Below are positions 15,204-21,557 of a DNA stretch of 22,714 nt, piece by piece. Each line of letters starts with the position of its first letter. The first letter of the stretch is position 1. Both the position numbers and the translations under genes were made by a program. The notes beneath the pieces were generated by a model. That model was not told the DNA's origin. It saw only the letters and a program-made list of their open reading frames with translations, and did no database searches. This stretch comes from UBA2882 sp964619485 (GTDB lineage Bacteria; Bacillota; Clostridia; Lachnospirales; Lachnospiraceae): the NCBI GenBank assembly GCA_964619485.1, contig CAZUCI010000056.1, forward strand, positions 1-22,714. Direction: 5' to 3'.

Positions 15204-17519
15204 CTACTGCATGCTGCTTAATACATAAATCAATGGTGAATTCCAGTAAATAGTAACCTCATTACAGGAATAGCTCTGTGCATTATCCACATAGCATTTT
15301 GCCGGTGCAACGCCTGAAAGAGTTGCCTGTGCATATGGGTCCTCCAGATTGCTGTCCGGTCCTCCAACCAGCATTCCCTCCATGGATTTTCCCAAAACCT
15401 GGGAAGGTCTGTGGTGGGTGTTCTTTGGTGAAACGGTTCCAAATCCCGTTAAGAAGCAGTATCCGTTGGTATTGTTACCCAGCAGATAGTCTGTCTGTGC
15501 CTCTGCAAGTCTCTGGAATTTATCATTTCCGTTGATTTCATCTGCCATGATAAACAGCTCTGCATGGTTTGCCATGGTCATATTACTGCCCCAGCTGTAG
15601 GTTGCTCCCGCAGTAGACTGATAGGTGTCACCGGCTGCAATACTCGAAAGCTCCTTGATACATCCCATCATCTTATCCTGCATGCCCTTTGCGTATGTCT
15701 TATTGGTATAATCGCTGGTCAGATATGCAAAGGCTCCATAAAATCCCATCTGTGCCCATCCCAGGTCAACCATATCCTGGGTAAATTCAAGCTTAGTCAG
15801 CGCTTTTTCATAAGCAGCGTCTCCTGTTGTTTTAAAGAGCTCCGCATTGGCCCATAAGCGTTCATCTGTGTCATCCCCATCCGGATATTCTCCGGTCACA
15901 ATATCGGATGGATTTTTGAAGCCCTCCCCTGCTTTTGCAGAATCCAGATAGGTCATTGCTTTCTTTGCTGCCTTTAAGCACTTATCAGCAAAGGAGGCAT
16001 CACTCTTCTGATACACCCGCGCCGCCATTGCCATGACCGCTGCAAAATCGCCGGTCGCTGTATTGGAAATCGGTGATAAAATCAATTCTTCTGTCTCATC
16101 CTGGGGGAGCACTGTCTCCGGGAAGTTGGCACAGGTAACCTTGTGATAAACTCCACCACTCTTACTATCCTGCATTTTCAGCATCCAGGTCAGCTCATAC
16201 CCTGCCTCATCCAAAATATCAGGTGTACCGTTTCCACTTTCAGGAATTCCCTCTGCATCATCAAACGCTTTCGGATTTTTCTCATAGGCCAAAAGAATAT
16301 CTGCCACTGCCTTTGCTCCGGAAACAACATAGCGGCCATAGTCTCCCGCATCATGCCATCCACCGGAAACATCTTTTTTCTCTTTTGTTCCGTAAATAAC
16401 AGCCTCTGTTGCATGACAGACGGGATGGGCAAAATCACCGGCGTTCTCCGCCTTAACCTCCTCTCCACATCTCTGTAAATAGAGCATTTTTACAGAGGCC
16501 TGAAATGCATCGGCATAGACATCATCTGAAATGGTGAATTCGTAGGATTCCCCACACTTTTCTCCAACCACCCTGTAGGTTCCGGGTGTCTTGAAGTCAC
16601 TGAAATCTGCGGCTGCCTCATTTTCTCCTGTCTGTTCGTTCCAGGAAGCCTTTGAGACAGTGCCATCATATACACTTTTTCCTGAGTCTGCATCTACAAT
16701 ACTGAATTTGGTATCGATATCCTCCCCACGGAAAACTGCAGTTTTACCTGCTCCAGGCAAATAACCAATCTGATTTACCATAATGTGGGGAGCTGCGCTG
16801 TCTGCCGCAGAAGATGCTCTTCCGGACTCATCAATGCAGTATAGCTCCAGATTGTCAAAGGTGATACTGTGGTTGCCAATGGCCGGGTCCGTTGCCTCGT
16901 AAATGCCCATATTGAAACAGAGGCGTGGTGCCGGATCAGATTCCTCCTCCATGGTGAACTGATAATCATAGTGGTTCATCTCTGTATTCAGGGATACACA
17001 TTCCCCATTGTAGGCATGATAATCTCCGCCATTTATCTGAATGCGGTACTCAAGATCTCTCGGTGCAGTGGATGCTGCATCAAAGGACATTTCATAGACA
17101 CAGCCCTTTTCCAATGCAAAGCCATCATAATAAATCTGTACGCTGTACTCTTTATCTCCAATATCAATCACATCAACCTGCATCTGTCCGTCAGAATTGA
17201 CATCCAGTGTGGCATTCCCACCATTGAGATAGGTCATCCAGTCACCAAGCCCCTGGGAAAAATCACCGTTCTCAATCATATTAACGCCCATAAGTGAAGC
17301 GGACGCTTCTGTTTCCTCTTTTGGTTCATCCTTTGCTTCTTCCGTTACTTCCTCTTTTACCGTTTCCGCCTTTTCCTCCGGCTCCTCCTGTTCTGCCTCT
17401 TCCGTGCTTTCTGTCGCTGTCTGGGCAGTCTCATCAGAAGGCGCCTTTGTGCCACAGGCCACAAGTGGCAGCACCATGCTGGCAGATAATAATACTGCCA
17501 ATAACCCCTTTTTCTTCAT
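15204..17519 (-). CDS. Surface lipoprotein endoglucanase, glycoside hydrolase family 9 with CBM4/9-like module
   Basis: A protein of 771 residues that should hydrolyse beta-1,4-glucans at the cell surface. A signal peptide ends in a lipobox (LVAC, Cys22). An acidic Glu/Thr-rich linker (23-75) follows. A CBM4/9-type jelly-roll module starts NMIENGDFSQGLGDW (about 80-230). An Ig-like CelD N-terminal domain starts HIMVNQIGYLPGAGKTAVF (244-330), and the GH9 catalytic domain runs to the end. The catalytic Asp pair is in GGWHDAGDYG (D389, D392), the family signature HHRPS at 702-706, and the acid Glu in NEVTIYW (E754). Nothing is missing. The ATG has AGGAGG 11 nt upstream. Confidence 0.94.
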   Translation of the reverse strand: MKKKGLLAVLLSASMVLPLVACGTKAPSDETAQTATESTEEAEQEEPEEKAETVKEEVTEEAKDEPKEETEASASLMGVNMIENGDFSQGLGDWMTYLNGGNATLDVNSDGQMQVDVIDIGDKEYSVQIYYDGFALEKGCVYEMSFDAASTAPRDLEYRIQINGGDYHAYNGECVSLNTEMNHYDYQFTMEEESDPAPRLCFNMGIYEATDPAIGNHSITFDNLELYCIDESGRASSAADSAAPHIMVNQIGYLPGAGKTAVFRGEDIDTKFSIVDADSGKSVYDGTVSKASWNEQTGENEAAADFSDFKTPGTYRVVGEKCGESYEFTISDDVYADAFQASVKMLYLQRCGEEVKAENAGDFAHPVCHATEAVIYGTKEKKDVSGGWHDAGDYGRYVVSGAKAVADILLAYEKNPKAFDDAEGIPESGNGTPDILDEAGYELTWMLKMQDSKSGGVYHKVTCANFPETVLPQDETEELILSPISNTATGDFAAVMAMAARVYQKSDASFADKCLKAAKKAMTYLDSAKAGEGFKNPSDIVTGEYPDGDDTDERLWANAELFKTTGDAAYEKALTKLEFTQDMVDLGWAQMGFYGAFAYLTSDYTNKTYAKGMQDKMMGCIKELSSIAAGDTYQSTAGATYSWGSNMTMANHAELFIMADEINGNDKFQRLAEAQTDYLLGNNTNGYCFLTGFGTVSPKNTHHRPSQVLGKSMEGMLVGGPDSNLEDPYAQATLSGVAPAKCYVDNAQSYSCNEVTIYWNSPLIYVLSSMQ

Positions 17520-17603
17520 ATCCCCAATATCCTCCTCGCTTTTACCGTCGCCCCGCCTCCCCAGGCAGGCACGACTTTTGAAAAAATTAATAATATCTTC
17601 TTT

Positions 17604-17632
17604 ATTATATTAGAAAACAAGGCTTTCTTCAA
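17604..17632 (-). promoter_or_regulatory. Probable promoter of the GH9 gene
   Basis: Minus-strand TTGAAG (17632-17627), 17-bp spacer and perfect TATAAT (17609-17604), about 85 nt before the GH9 start. It lies back to back with the expected promoter region of the 17679 operon, so both units share a short divergent intergenic region. Confidence 0.65.
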
Positions 17633-17678
17633 TGAATAATTCGTGCTAAAATAAGTTTACAATATCAGGAGGTTCTTT

Positions 17679-18059
17679 ATGAATGAATATTATGAGCAGC
17701 CACCGATTCCTGTTAGAAAAGTGAATCGTTTTGGAATTGCTTCTATTGTTATGGCAATCCTTGCCTTTATGAACTGCTATATTTTCTACCTGTGTTTTCT
17801 TTTCGCCGGCCTGGCTGTCATTTTTGCGATTTTAGCCAAGGGCGATGAACTTAAAATGAATTTTATGTCCAAGGTTTCTGTTGTCGTAGCCTCTGTCAGC
17901 CTTGTAATCACCGTTGTTTTTACTTCGGTAATCGGATATTCCGTTATGAAGCATCCAGAGGAATACAAACAGCAGCTTGATGCGATGACACAGTCCGTGT
18001 ACGGTGTTGACTTTGACCAGTACATGAATGAGCTTATGGGAGGAGGGAATACACAATGA
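17679..18059 (+). CDS. Small membrane protein, DUF4190-like
   Basis: 126 residues. After a Pro-containing cytoplasmic N terminus (PPIPVRKVNRFGIASIVMAILAF style) there are two or three hydrophobic segments (about 17-35, 36-53 and 65-88) and a polar C-terminal tail of about 35 residues. The arrangement resembles DUF4190 proteins, whose function is unknown. AGGAGG lies 6 nt before the ATG. A TAAAAT at 17647 may be its -10, but the -35 is poor. Its stop overlaps the start of the next gene in ATGA. Confidence 0.78.
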   Translation: MNEYYEQPPIPVRKVNRFGIASIVMAILAFMNCYIFYLCFLFAGLAVIFAILAKGDELKMNFMSKVSVVVASVSLVITVVFTSVIGYSVMKHPEEYKQQLDAMTQSVYGVDFDQYMNELMGGGNTQ

Positions 18060-18562
18060 TACCTTCAATCAGCAGTCCGGGATACTCTGCTTCAAATTAT
18101 ACCCCAGGCGCTTTTTCCATCTCTGATTCACCCGATTCTGACTCTGCAAAAGCAATTGTCAACCCTGGTGAATCCACTGAAAAGAAAGGCGGTGCCAAAT
18201 CCTCTCCTGCAGAATGTGAAACCTGCAAAAACAGGAAGTACAAGGATGGTTCCGACGAAATGGTTTCCTTTAAATCACCTGCCCATGTTTCACCCAATGC
18301 CGCAGGTGCCGCTGTCCGTTCCCATGAACAGGAGCATGTGACAAACGCTTACAAAAAGGCTGCCACAAACAACGGCAAGGTCGTTAATGCCAGTGTTTCC
18401 ATTCACACAGCGGTCTGCCCTGAATGCGGAAGAACCTACGTTTCCGGTGGAACCACTAACACACAGATCAAATACTATAATGAGGAGAATCCCTATCAGC
18501 AGGACCTGAAAACCCAGGATGCCACCAAATACAGCGGCATGAATATTAATTCAGCCTGCTAG
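18056..18562 (+). CDS. Putative zinc metallopeptidase-like protein (HEQEH, two CxxC pairs)
   Basis: 168 residues, no signal peptide or membrane helix. The first 50 are Ser/Pro-rich and probably disordered. Then comes C54-x2-C57, the segment KYKDGSDEMVSFKSPAHVSPNAA, an HExxH motif in VRSHEQEHV (H90, E91, H94), and C121-x2-C124. The HExxH preceded by VRSHE recalls SprA-related putative metalloproteases (VRAHE-x-x-H), but the flanking Cys pairs differ, so the family call is tentative. HExxH can occur by chance, although its position inside a well-conserved-looking core argues for function. Translation is coupled to the upstream gene by ATGA overlap. Confidence 0.72.
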   Translation: MIPSISSPGYSASNYTPGAFSISDSPDSDSAKAIVNPGESTEKKGGAKSSPAECETCKNRKYKDGSDEMVSFKSPAHVSPNAAGAAVRSHEQEHVTNAYKKAATNNGKVVNASVSIHTAVCPECGRTYVSGGTTNTQIKYYNEENPYQQDLKTQDATKYSGMNINSAC

Positions 18563-18571
18563 GACAATACT

Positions 18572-19414
18572 ATGAAAACAAAAACTTCACCCGAATTAAA
18601 GCAGCTGGCTCGCCAGACTCTATCCGGACATTTCGGTGTCCTGATCATTGCCCTGCTTACCATGCAGTGCATACTTAATGTTCCTTCCCTTTTTGTGGAC
18701 AGCTCCACCGTTGCTTCCCAGACTGTGGGACGGATGATCAGCATTGCTGTCAGCCTGATTGTTGCCTTTTTATCCGCCATTTTCCTGGTGGGACAAAATT
18801 ATATGTACCTTTCCCTGCTCCGCAAAAAAGAGTTGCGTATTACAGATATGTGGTACGGCTTTAAGGGACACGCAGATGACACGATTATCTGCTATTTTAT
18901 CATCCTGTTGAAATGCCTGATTTCAGCTGTTCCATTTATTTTGGCTCTGGCTGCATATTATGTTACAAAGAATTTAATGGCTGCCCCATTGATTGCTGCA
19001 GGCCTCATTCTCTTTCTTGTAATTTCCACTCTCATCATGCTGAATTATTCTTTTGTCTTCTATCTGATAGCAGACGAGCAGACAGACGCTTCTTTAAAGC
19101 CAATGGAGCTCCTTGCCATGAGCAAACAGATGATGCAGGGTAATAAAGGTCGTCTCTTCTATCTGTATGTCAGCTTTATTGGCATGTATGCCCTGAGTCT
19201 TCTAAGCTTCGGCATAGGACTGTTGTGGGTTCACCCCTACTGCCGTATGACGATTGCAGGATTCTATGAAAGCCTGGTTGGTGATGCTGAGACTGATACG
19301 GATTCTGATGCTGATACTGCTGGTGCGACTGATACTAATTCTGAGACTGATGCTGCTGCGGATTCTGATGCTAATACTGAGACTGCTGCTGCAATTGATG
19401 CGGAAACGGTGTAA
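18572..19414 (+). CDS. DUF975 family membrane protein with acidic repetitive tail
   Basis: 280 residues. Several membrane helices (around 20-42, 50-75, 105-128, 133-155 and 198-222) and a C-terminal segment before the tail (GLLWVHPYCRMTIAGFYESL) match DUF975 proteins, which are integral membrane proteins of unknown role. From about residue 238 to the end the protein is a D/T/A/S/E/N-only tail encoded by repeated GATNCT-like units. It is 9 nt downstream of the HEQEH gene, with only a weak AGGA before the ATG. Its TAA stop lies in a motif repeated twice more downstream. Confidence 0.85.
   Translation: MKTKTSPELKQLARQTLSGHFGVLIIALLTMQCILNVPSLFVDSSTVASQTVGRMISIAVSLIVAFLSAIFLVGQNYMYLSLLRKKELRITDMWYGFKGHADDTIICYFIILLKCLISAVPFILALAAYYVTKNLMAAPLIAAGLILFLVISTLIMLNYSFVFYLIADEQTDASLKPMELLAMSKQMMQGNKGRLFYLYVSFIGMYALSLLSFGIGLLWVHPYCRMTIAGFYESLVGDAETDTDSDADTAGATDTNSETDAAADSDANTETAAAIDAETV
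19281..19405 (+). repeat. Degenerate GATRCT-type minisatellite in the DUF975 3' end
   Basis: About 125 bp of repeated hexamer-like units (GAGACTGAT, GATTCTGATGCT, ACTGCTGCT) encode the acidic tail. The block GGATTCTGATGCT occurs twice and GAGACTGATRC twice. In-frame repeat gain or loss would change tail length without breaking the gene. Confidence 0.65.
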
Positions 19415-19431
19415 GATTCACAGCCTGTTTA

Positions 19432-19476
19432 TGTTTTGGACGTCAGGATTACAAGTGCCTGTGTACGTCCAAAACA
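19432..19476. repeat. Hairpin with 12-bp outer and 4-bp inner stem
   Basis: TGTTTTGGACGT (19432-19443) pairs perfectly with ACGTCCAAAACA (19465-19476). Inside, CAGG pairs with CCTG around a 10-nt loop, with a 3-nt bulge on one side. No T-run follows. It shares the core TTGGACGYCAGG with the terminator-like hairpin 50 bp downstream. Confidence 0.75.
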
Positions 19477-19526
19477 GTAGACATAAGTAGTTTACATAAT
19501 TGAATTTAGATGGTTTGCGAATCATT

Positions 19527-19583
19527 ATTGGACGCCAGGAGCTCTTTCATGCTCCTGGCGTCCAATATTTCTCTTATTTTTTT
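19527..19583 (+). terminator. Strong intrinsic terminator after the DUF975 operon
   Basis: ATTGGACGCCAGGAGC (19527-19542) and its exact complement (19551-19566) make a 16-bp stem with an 8-nt loop, followed by a T-rich tail containing seven T in a row. It is the likely end of the 17679-19414 operon. Confidence 0.85.
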
Positions 19584-19635
19584 CTGTAGGAATGGAATTG
19601 ACACGCTCTACGTCCAATAAGTTTACATAACGCGT

Positions 19636-19715
19636 TTTATACGTTTGTATGTCTGTATATCTGTATGTTTATATGTCTGTATATCTGTACGTTTGTATGT
19701 TTATATGTTTGTATG
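19636..19715. repeat. Ten tandem 8-bp units (TYTRTAYR)
   Basis: Starting at 19636 the units are TTTATACG, TTTGTATG, TCTGTATA, TCTGTATG, TTTATATG, TCTGTATA, TCTGTACG, TTTGTATG, TTTATATG and TTTGTATG, without any insertion. Their order suggests duplication of larger blocks of three to five units. Confidence 0.9.
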
Positions 19716-19938
19716 CTTGCCATTTGATGTGGAAGGGGTGAGTACTGGCTTTCGCCCTTGGAGAGATTCTTAGATTTTGCTTCAGTAGATTGATTAAACT
19801 TTGAAGAGTAAGATTAATTAGATGAAATTTGACAGGAAGTGAATTGGTTAATTGAAATTTTGCCCGTAGGAGAAATGATAACAGCGGTTGGGCGGGGAGC
19901 CTTTTCTATTTTTATGTAGTTATATTTCAGGAAGTGAA
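19716..19938. other. AT-rich intergenic stretch without recognised gene
   Basis: I see no convincing gene or promoter. A diverged direct repeat is present: GGAAGTGAATTGG near 19834 and GGAAGTGAATTTT at 19930 are each followed by similar TTGGTTA and GTAGGA segments, suggesting that the downstream 15-bp repeat once extended further left. A 14-codon ATG frame at 19875, with AGGAGAA in front, is too short to support. Confidence 0.4.
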
Positions 19939-20025
19939 TTTTCACTTGGTTATTTTTCATGTAGGAACTTTTCGTGTGGGAATTTTTCATTTGGTTATTT
20001 TTCATGTAGGAAATTTTCATGTTGC
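19939..20025. repeat. Five tandem 15-bp units plus a partial sixth
   Basis: Every unit begins TTTTC: TTTTCACTTGGTTAT, TTTTCATGTAGGAAC, TTTTCGTGTGGGAAT, TTTTCATTTGGTTAT and TTTTCATGTAGGAAA, then a partial TTTTCATGTTGC. The order shows a 45-bp superunit. In the open plus frame each unit reads as a pentapeptide FHxxx (FHVGT, FRVGI, FHLVI). Confidence 0.9.
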
Positions 20026-20061
20026 TTTCGATATAGACATCAAAAATTGCTATATCGAAAG
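20025..20061. repeat. TTCGATATA palindrome, copy 1
   Basis: CTTTCGATATAG (20025-20036) and CTATATCGAAAG (20050-20061) are perfect complements around 13 nt. In the common frame this is TTCGATATA-N15-TATATCGAA with the TTC at 20027. Confidence 0.9.
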
Positions 20062-20077
20062 AAAACCATGCAAAACG

Positions 20078-20102
20078 GTTTACATAATCTATTTATGTAA
20101 AC
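20078..20102. repeat. GTTTACATAA inverted repeat
   Basis: GTTTACATAA (20078-20087) and TTATGTAAAC (20093-20102) are perfect complements with a 5-nt loop. The same 10-mer occurs at 19490 and 19621 in direct and at 20201 in inverted orientation. Confidence 0.85.
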
Positions 20103-20103
20103 T

Positions 20104-20147
20104 GATTTTCGATATACGCAACTACTTTTTCTATATCGAGGAAAATC
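20104..20147. repeat. TTCGATATA palindrome, copy 2
   Basis: GATTTTCGATATA (20104-20116) and TATATCGAGGAAAATC (20132-20147) pair over 13 bp with a two-G bulge. The spacer is exactly 15 nt, as in the other copies. Confidence 0.85.
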
Positions 20148-20156
20148 GGGAAAAAA

Positions 20157-20193
20157 GTTTCGATATAGAGTTTTTAATTTTGTATATCGAAGC
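20157..20193. repeat. TTCGATATA palindrome, copy 3
   Basis: GTTTCGATATA (20157-20167) and TATATCGAAGC (20183-20193) pair over 11 bp with one T-G wobble, and a 15-nt AT-rich spacer. Confidence 0.85.
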
Positions 20194-20200
20194 AATTGCA

Positions 20201-20222
20201 TTATGTAAACCATTTATGTAAC
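20201..20222. repeat. Paired TTATGTAA(A)C direct repeats
   Basis: TTATGTAAAC (20201-20210) and TTATGTAAC (20214-20222) lie between palindromes 3 and 4, as the GTTTACATAA inverted repeat lies between palindromes 1 and 2. The second copy contains the in-frame TAA at 20219. Confidence 0.75.
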
Positions 20223-20239
20223 TTCACAGCAAGAAATTC

Positions 20240-20272
20240 TTCGATATAGAAAAAGATTTCTACTATATTGAA
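20240..20272. repeat. TTCGATATA palindrome, copy 4
   Basis: TTCGATATA (20240-20248) and TATATTGAA (20264-20272) pair with one G-T wobble, with a 15-nt spacer. Part of the spacer (GAAA and TTTC) can extend the stem. Confidence 0.8.
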
Positions 20273-20330
20273 AACCCTGAAAACTCCGCTAACAATATTT
20301 TCCAATCAGAACATTTCAACGAACTAAAAC

Positions 20331-20485
20331 AGGCTGCGAAGCTTACATCTTTTCATGAGGGTGCTTATGTCACCACCGGTACTTATGCGCAGTTCTTTCG
20401 CGCATTACGTACCGTTGTGAGTGACATGCAGTGCAAACGTGCCCTCATGAAAACGTTGTAAGCTTCACAGCCTTTCATTTTTTTG
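20331..20485 (+). repeat. 143-bp nested palindrome followed by a T-run
   Basis: Outer arms AGGCTGCGAAGCTTACA (20331-20347) and TGTAAGCTTCACAGCCT (20457-20473) pair with one mismatch. Inside, TTTTCATGAGGG pairs with CCCTCATGAAAA, then ATGTCAC with GTGACAT, CGGTAC with GTACCG, and ATGCGC with GCGCAT around a 9-nt loop. Almost the whole element folds into one long rod. TTCATTTTTTT follows on the plus strand, so it could act as a terminator between DUF975 and prfB. It could also be a mobile palindromic (MITE/REP-like) element or a structured RNA. Confidence 0.8.
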
Positions 20486-20506
20486 AACAATTTCTATTTG
20501 TACAAC

Positions 20507-21514
20507 TTACTCCTGATTATCCACTTTTCCACCTGTCGCCTGCCATTTCAGGTAGCTGTTGATGAACAAATCAAGACTTCCATCCATCACTGCATCTACA
20601 TTTCCTGTCTCAGCATTTGTTCGATGATCCTTTACCATGGTGTATGGCTGCATAACGTAGGAGCGAATCTGGTTTCCCCAGCCAATTTCGGATACATCAC
20701 CACGAATATCCGAAAGCTTTTCTGCATTGGCCTCTTTCTTTAATATGAAAAGCTTTGCTTTCAGCATCTGCATTGCCTTATCTTTATTCTGGAACTGGCT
20801 TCGCTCATTCTGGCACTGCACGACTGTTCCTGTTGGAATATGGGTAATACGGATTGCTGAAGATGTCTTATTGATATGCTGTCCACCAGCACCGGAGCTT
20901 CGATACGTATCAATACGCAGATCATCCGGGTTAATATCTATGTCCACATCTTCCTCAATATCTGGCATAACATCCAGAGAAACGAAGGATGTCTGTCTTT
21001 TGCCCTGTGCATTAAAAGGTGAAATACGGACAAGTCTGTGCACGCCCTTTTCCGATTTCAGATAACCGTAGGCATTTTCCCCGTTTACCTGAAAGGTAAC
21101 AGATTTAATGCCGGCCTCATCTCCATCCAGATAATCCAATACTTCAATGGTAAAGCCTTTTCGCTCTGCCCATCTTGTGTACATACGATAAAGCATGGAT
21201 GCCCAGTCGCAGCTCTCTGTTCCACCGGCTCCTGCATTCAGTTTTAAAATAGCATTATTCCGATCATATTCACCGGAAAGAAGAGTTTTAATACGGATAT
21301 TTTCCAAATCGGCAATGAAGTCGTCCAGCTCTGTCCTGATTTCCGGAATCATCTCCGGATCATTTTCTTCGTATCCCATCTCTATCAAAGTCTCAATATC
21401 ATCAAACTGAGTCTTTAATTTATTGTAGGTTCCCACATCATCCTTTAAATTCTTACATTCCTTCGTCTGGCGCTGTGCAGCCTCTGCATCCAGCCAAAAA
21501 TCCGGAACTTCCAT
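20507..21514 (-). CDS. prfB: Peptide chain release factor 2, main body
   Basis: RF2 reads UGA and UAA stops and triggers peptide release on the ribosome. This frame, from an internal ATG, gives 335 residues carrying the stop-recognition SPF tripeptide (165-167, RISPFNAQGKRQTS), the catalytic GGQ loop (210-212, SSGAGGQHINKTSSAIRI), and GAGGTESCDWASMLYRMY near 95-112. The true protein begins at 21636 and enters by a +1 frameshift (see the leader), which would total about 375 residues. In this sequence one extra base in an A4 run (21540-21543) separates the shifted frame from the main body. The gene as written is therefore broken, or the sequence has an indel error. secA lies upstream, a common arrangement. 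Confidence 0.93.
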   Translation of the reverse strand: MEVPDFWLDAEAAQRQTKECKNLKDDVGTYNKLKTQFDDIETLIEMGYEENDPEMIPEIRTELDDFIADLENIRIKTLLSGEYDRNNAILKLNAGAGGTESCDWASMLYRMYTRWAERKGFTIEVLDYLDGDEAGIKSVTFQVNGENAYGYLKSEKGVHRLVRISPFNAQGKRQTSFVSLDVMPDIEEDVDIDINPDDLRIDTYRSSGAGGQHINKTSSAIRITHIPTGTVVQCQNERSQFQNKDKAMQMLKAKLFILKKEANAEKLSDIRGDVSEIGWGNQIRSYVMQPYTMVKDHRTNAETGNVDAVMDGSLDLFINSYLKWQATGGKVDNQE

Positions 21515-21557
21515 TAGACGTTCTAATTCTTCGATACGCTTTGACTTGTTAGCCAGG

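Larger units (their letters stand above)
19856..20461 (+). pseudogene. Repeat-bearing open frame with one internal stop, possible relic or recoded gene
   Basis: One plus frame is open from 19856 to 20218, has TAA at 20219-20221, then stays open to TAA at 20459-20461: one stop in about 200 codons of AT-rich DNA, where many would be expected. It encodes FHxxx pentapeptides, then four FDI-x5-YIE segments, then a more ordinary-looking C-terminal stretch (NNIFQSEHFNELKQAAKL and onward to MKTL). No good start exists: the GTG at 19934 has AGGA only one base away. It could be a decayed gene, a recoded gene, or a by-product of repeats whose lengths are multiples of three. Confidence 0.35.

Noticed and set aside
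19598..19630. Possible promoter starting TTGACA at 19598
   Set aside because: No acceptable -10 lies 16-18 bp downstream and no gene follows.
19875..19919. 14-codon ATG frame preceded by AGGAGAA
   Set aside because: Too short, with no recognisable peptide features; a chance ribosome-binding-like sequence is as likely.
19814..20020. Minus-strand frame of 68 codons across the 15-bp repeats
   Set aside because: Its sequence is the low-complexity reverse reading of the repeats and has no ribosome binding site.
20025..20272. CRISPR-like array
   Set aside because: The constant elements are short inverted arms, the variable parts are only 15 bp, spacing is 81/51/81, and there are no cas genes.
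20331..20473. Integron attC site
   Set aside because: Palindromic, but I find no RYYYAAC/GTTRRRY core boxes, integrase or cassette arrangement.
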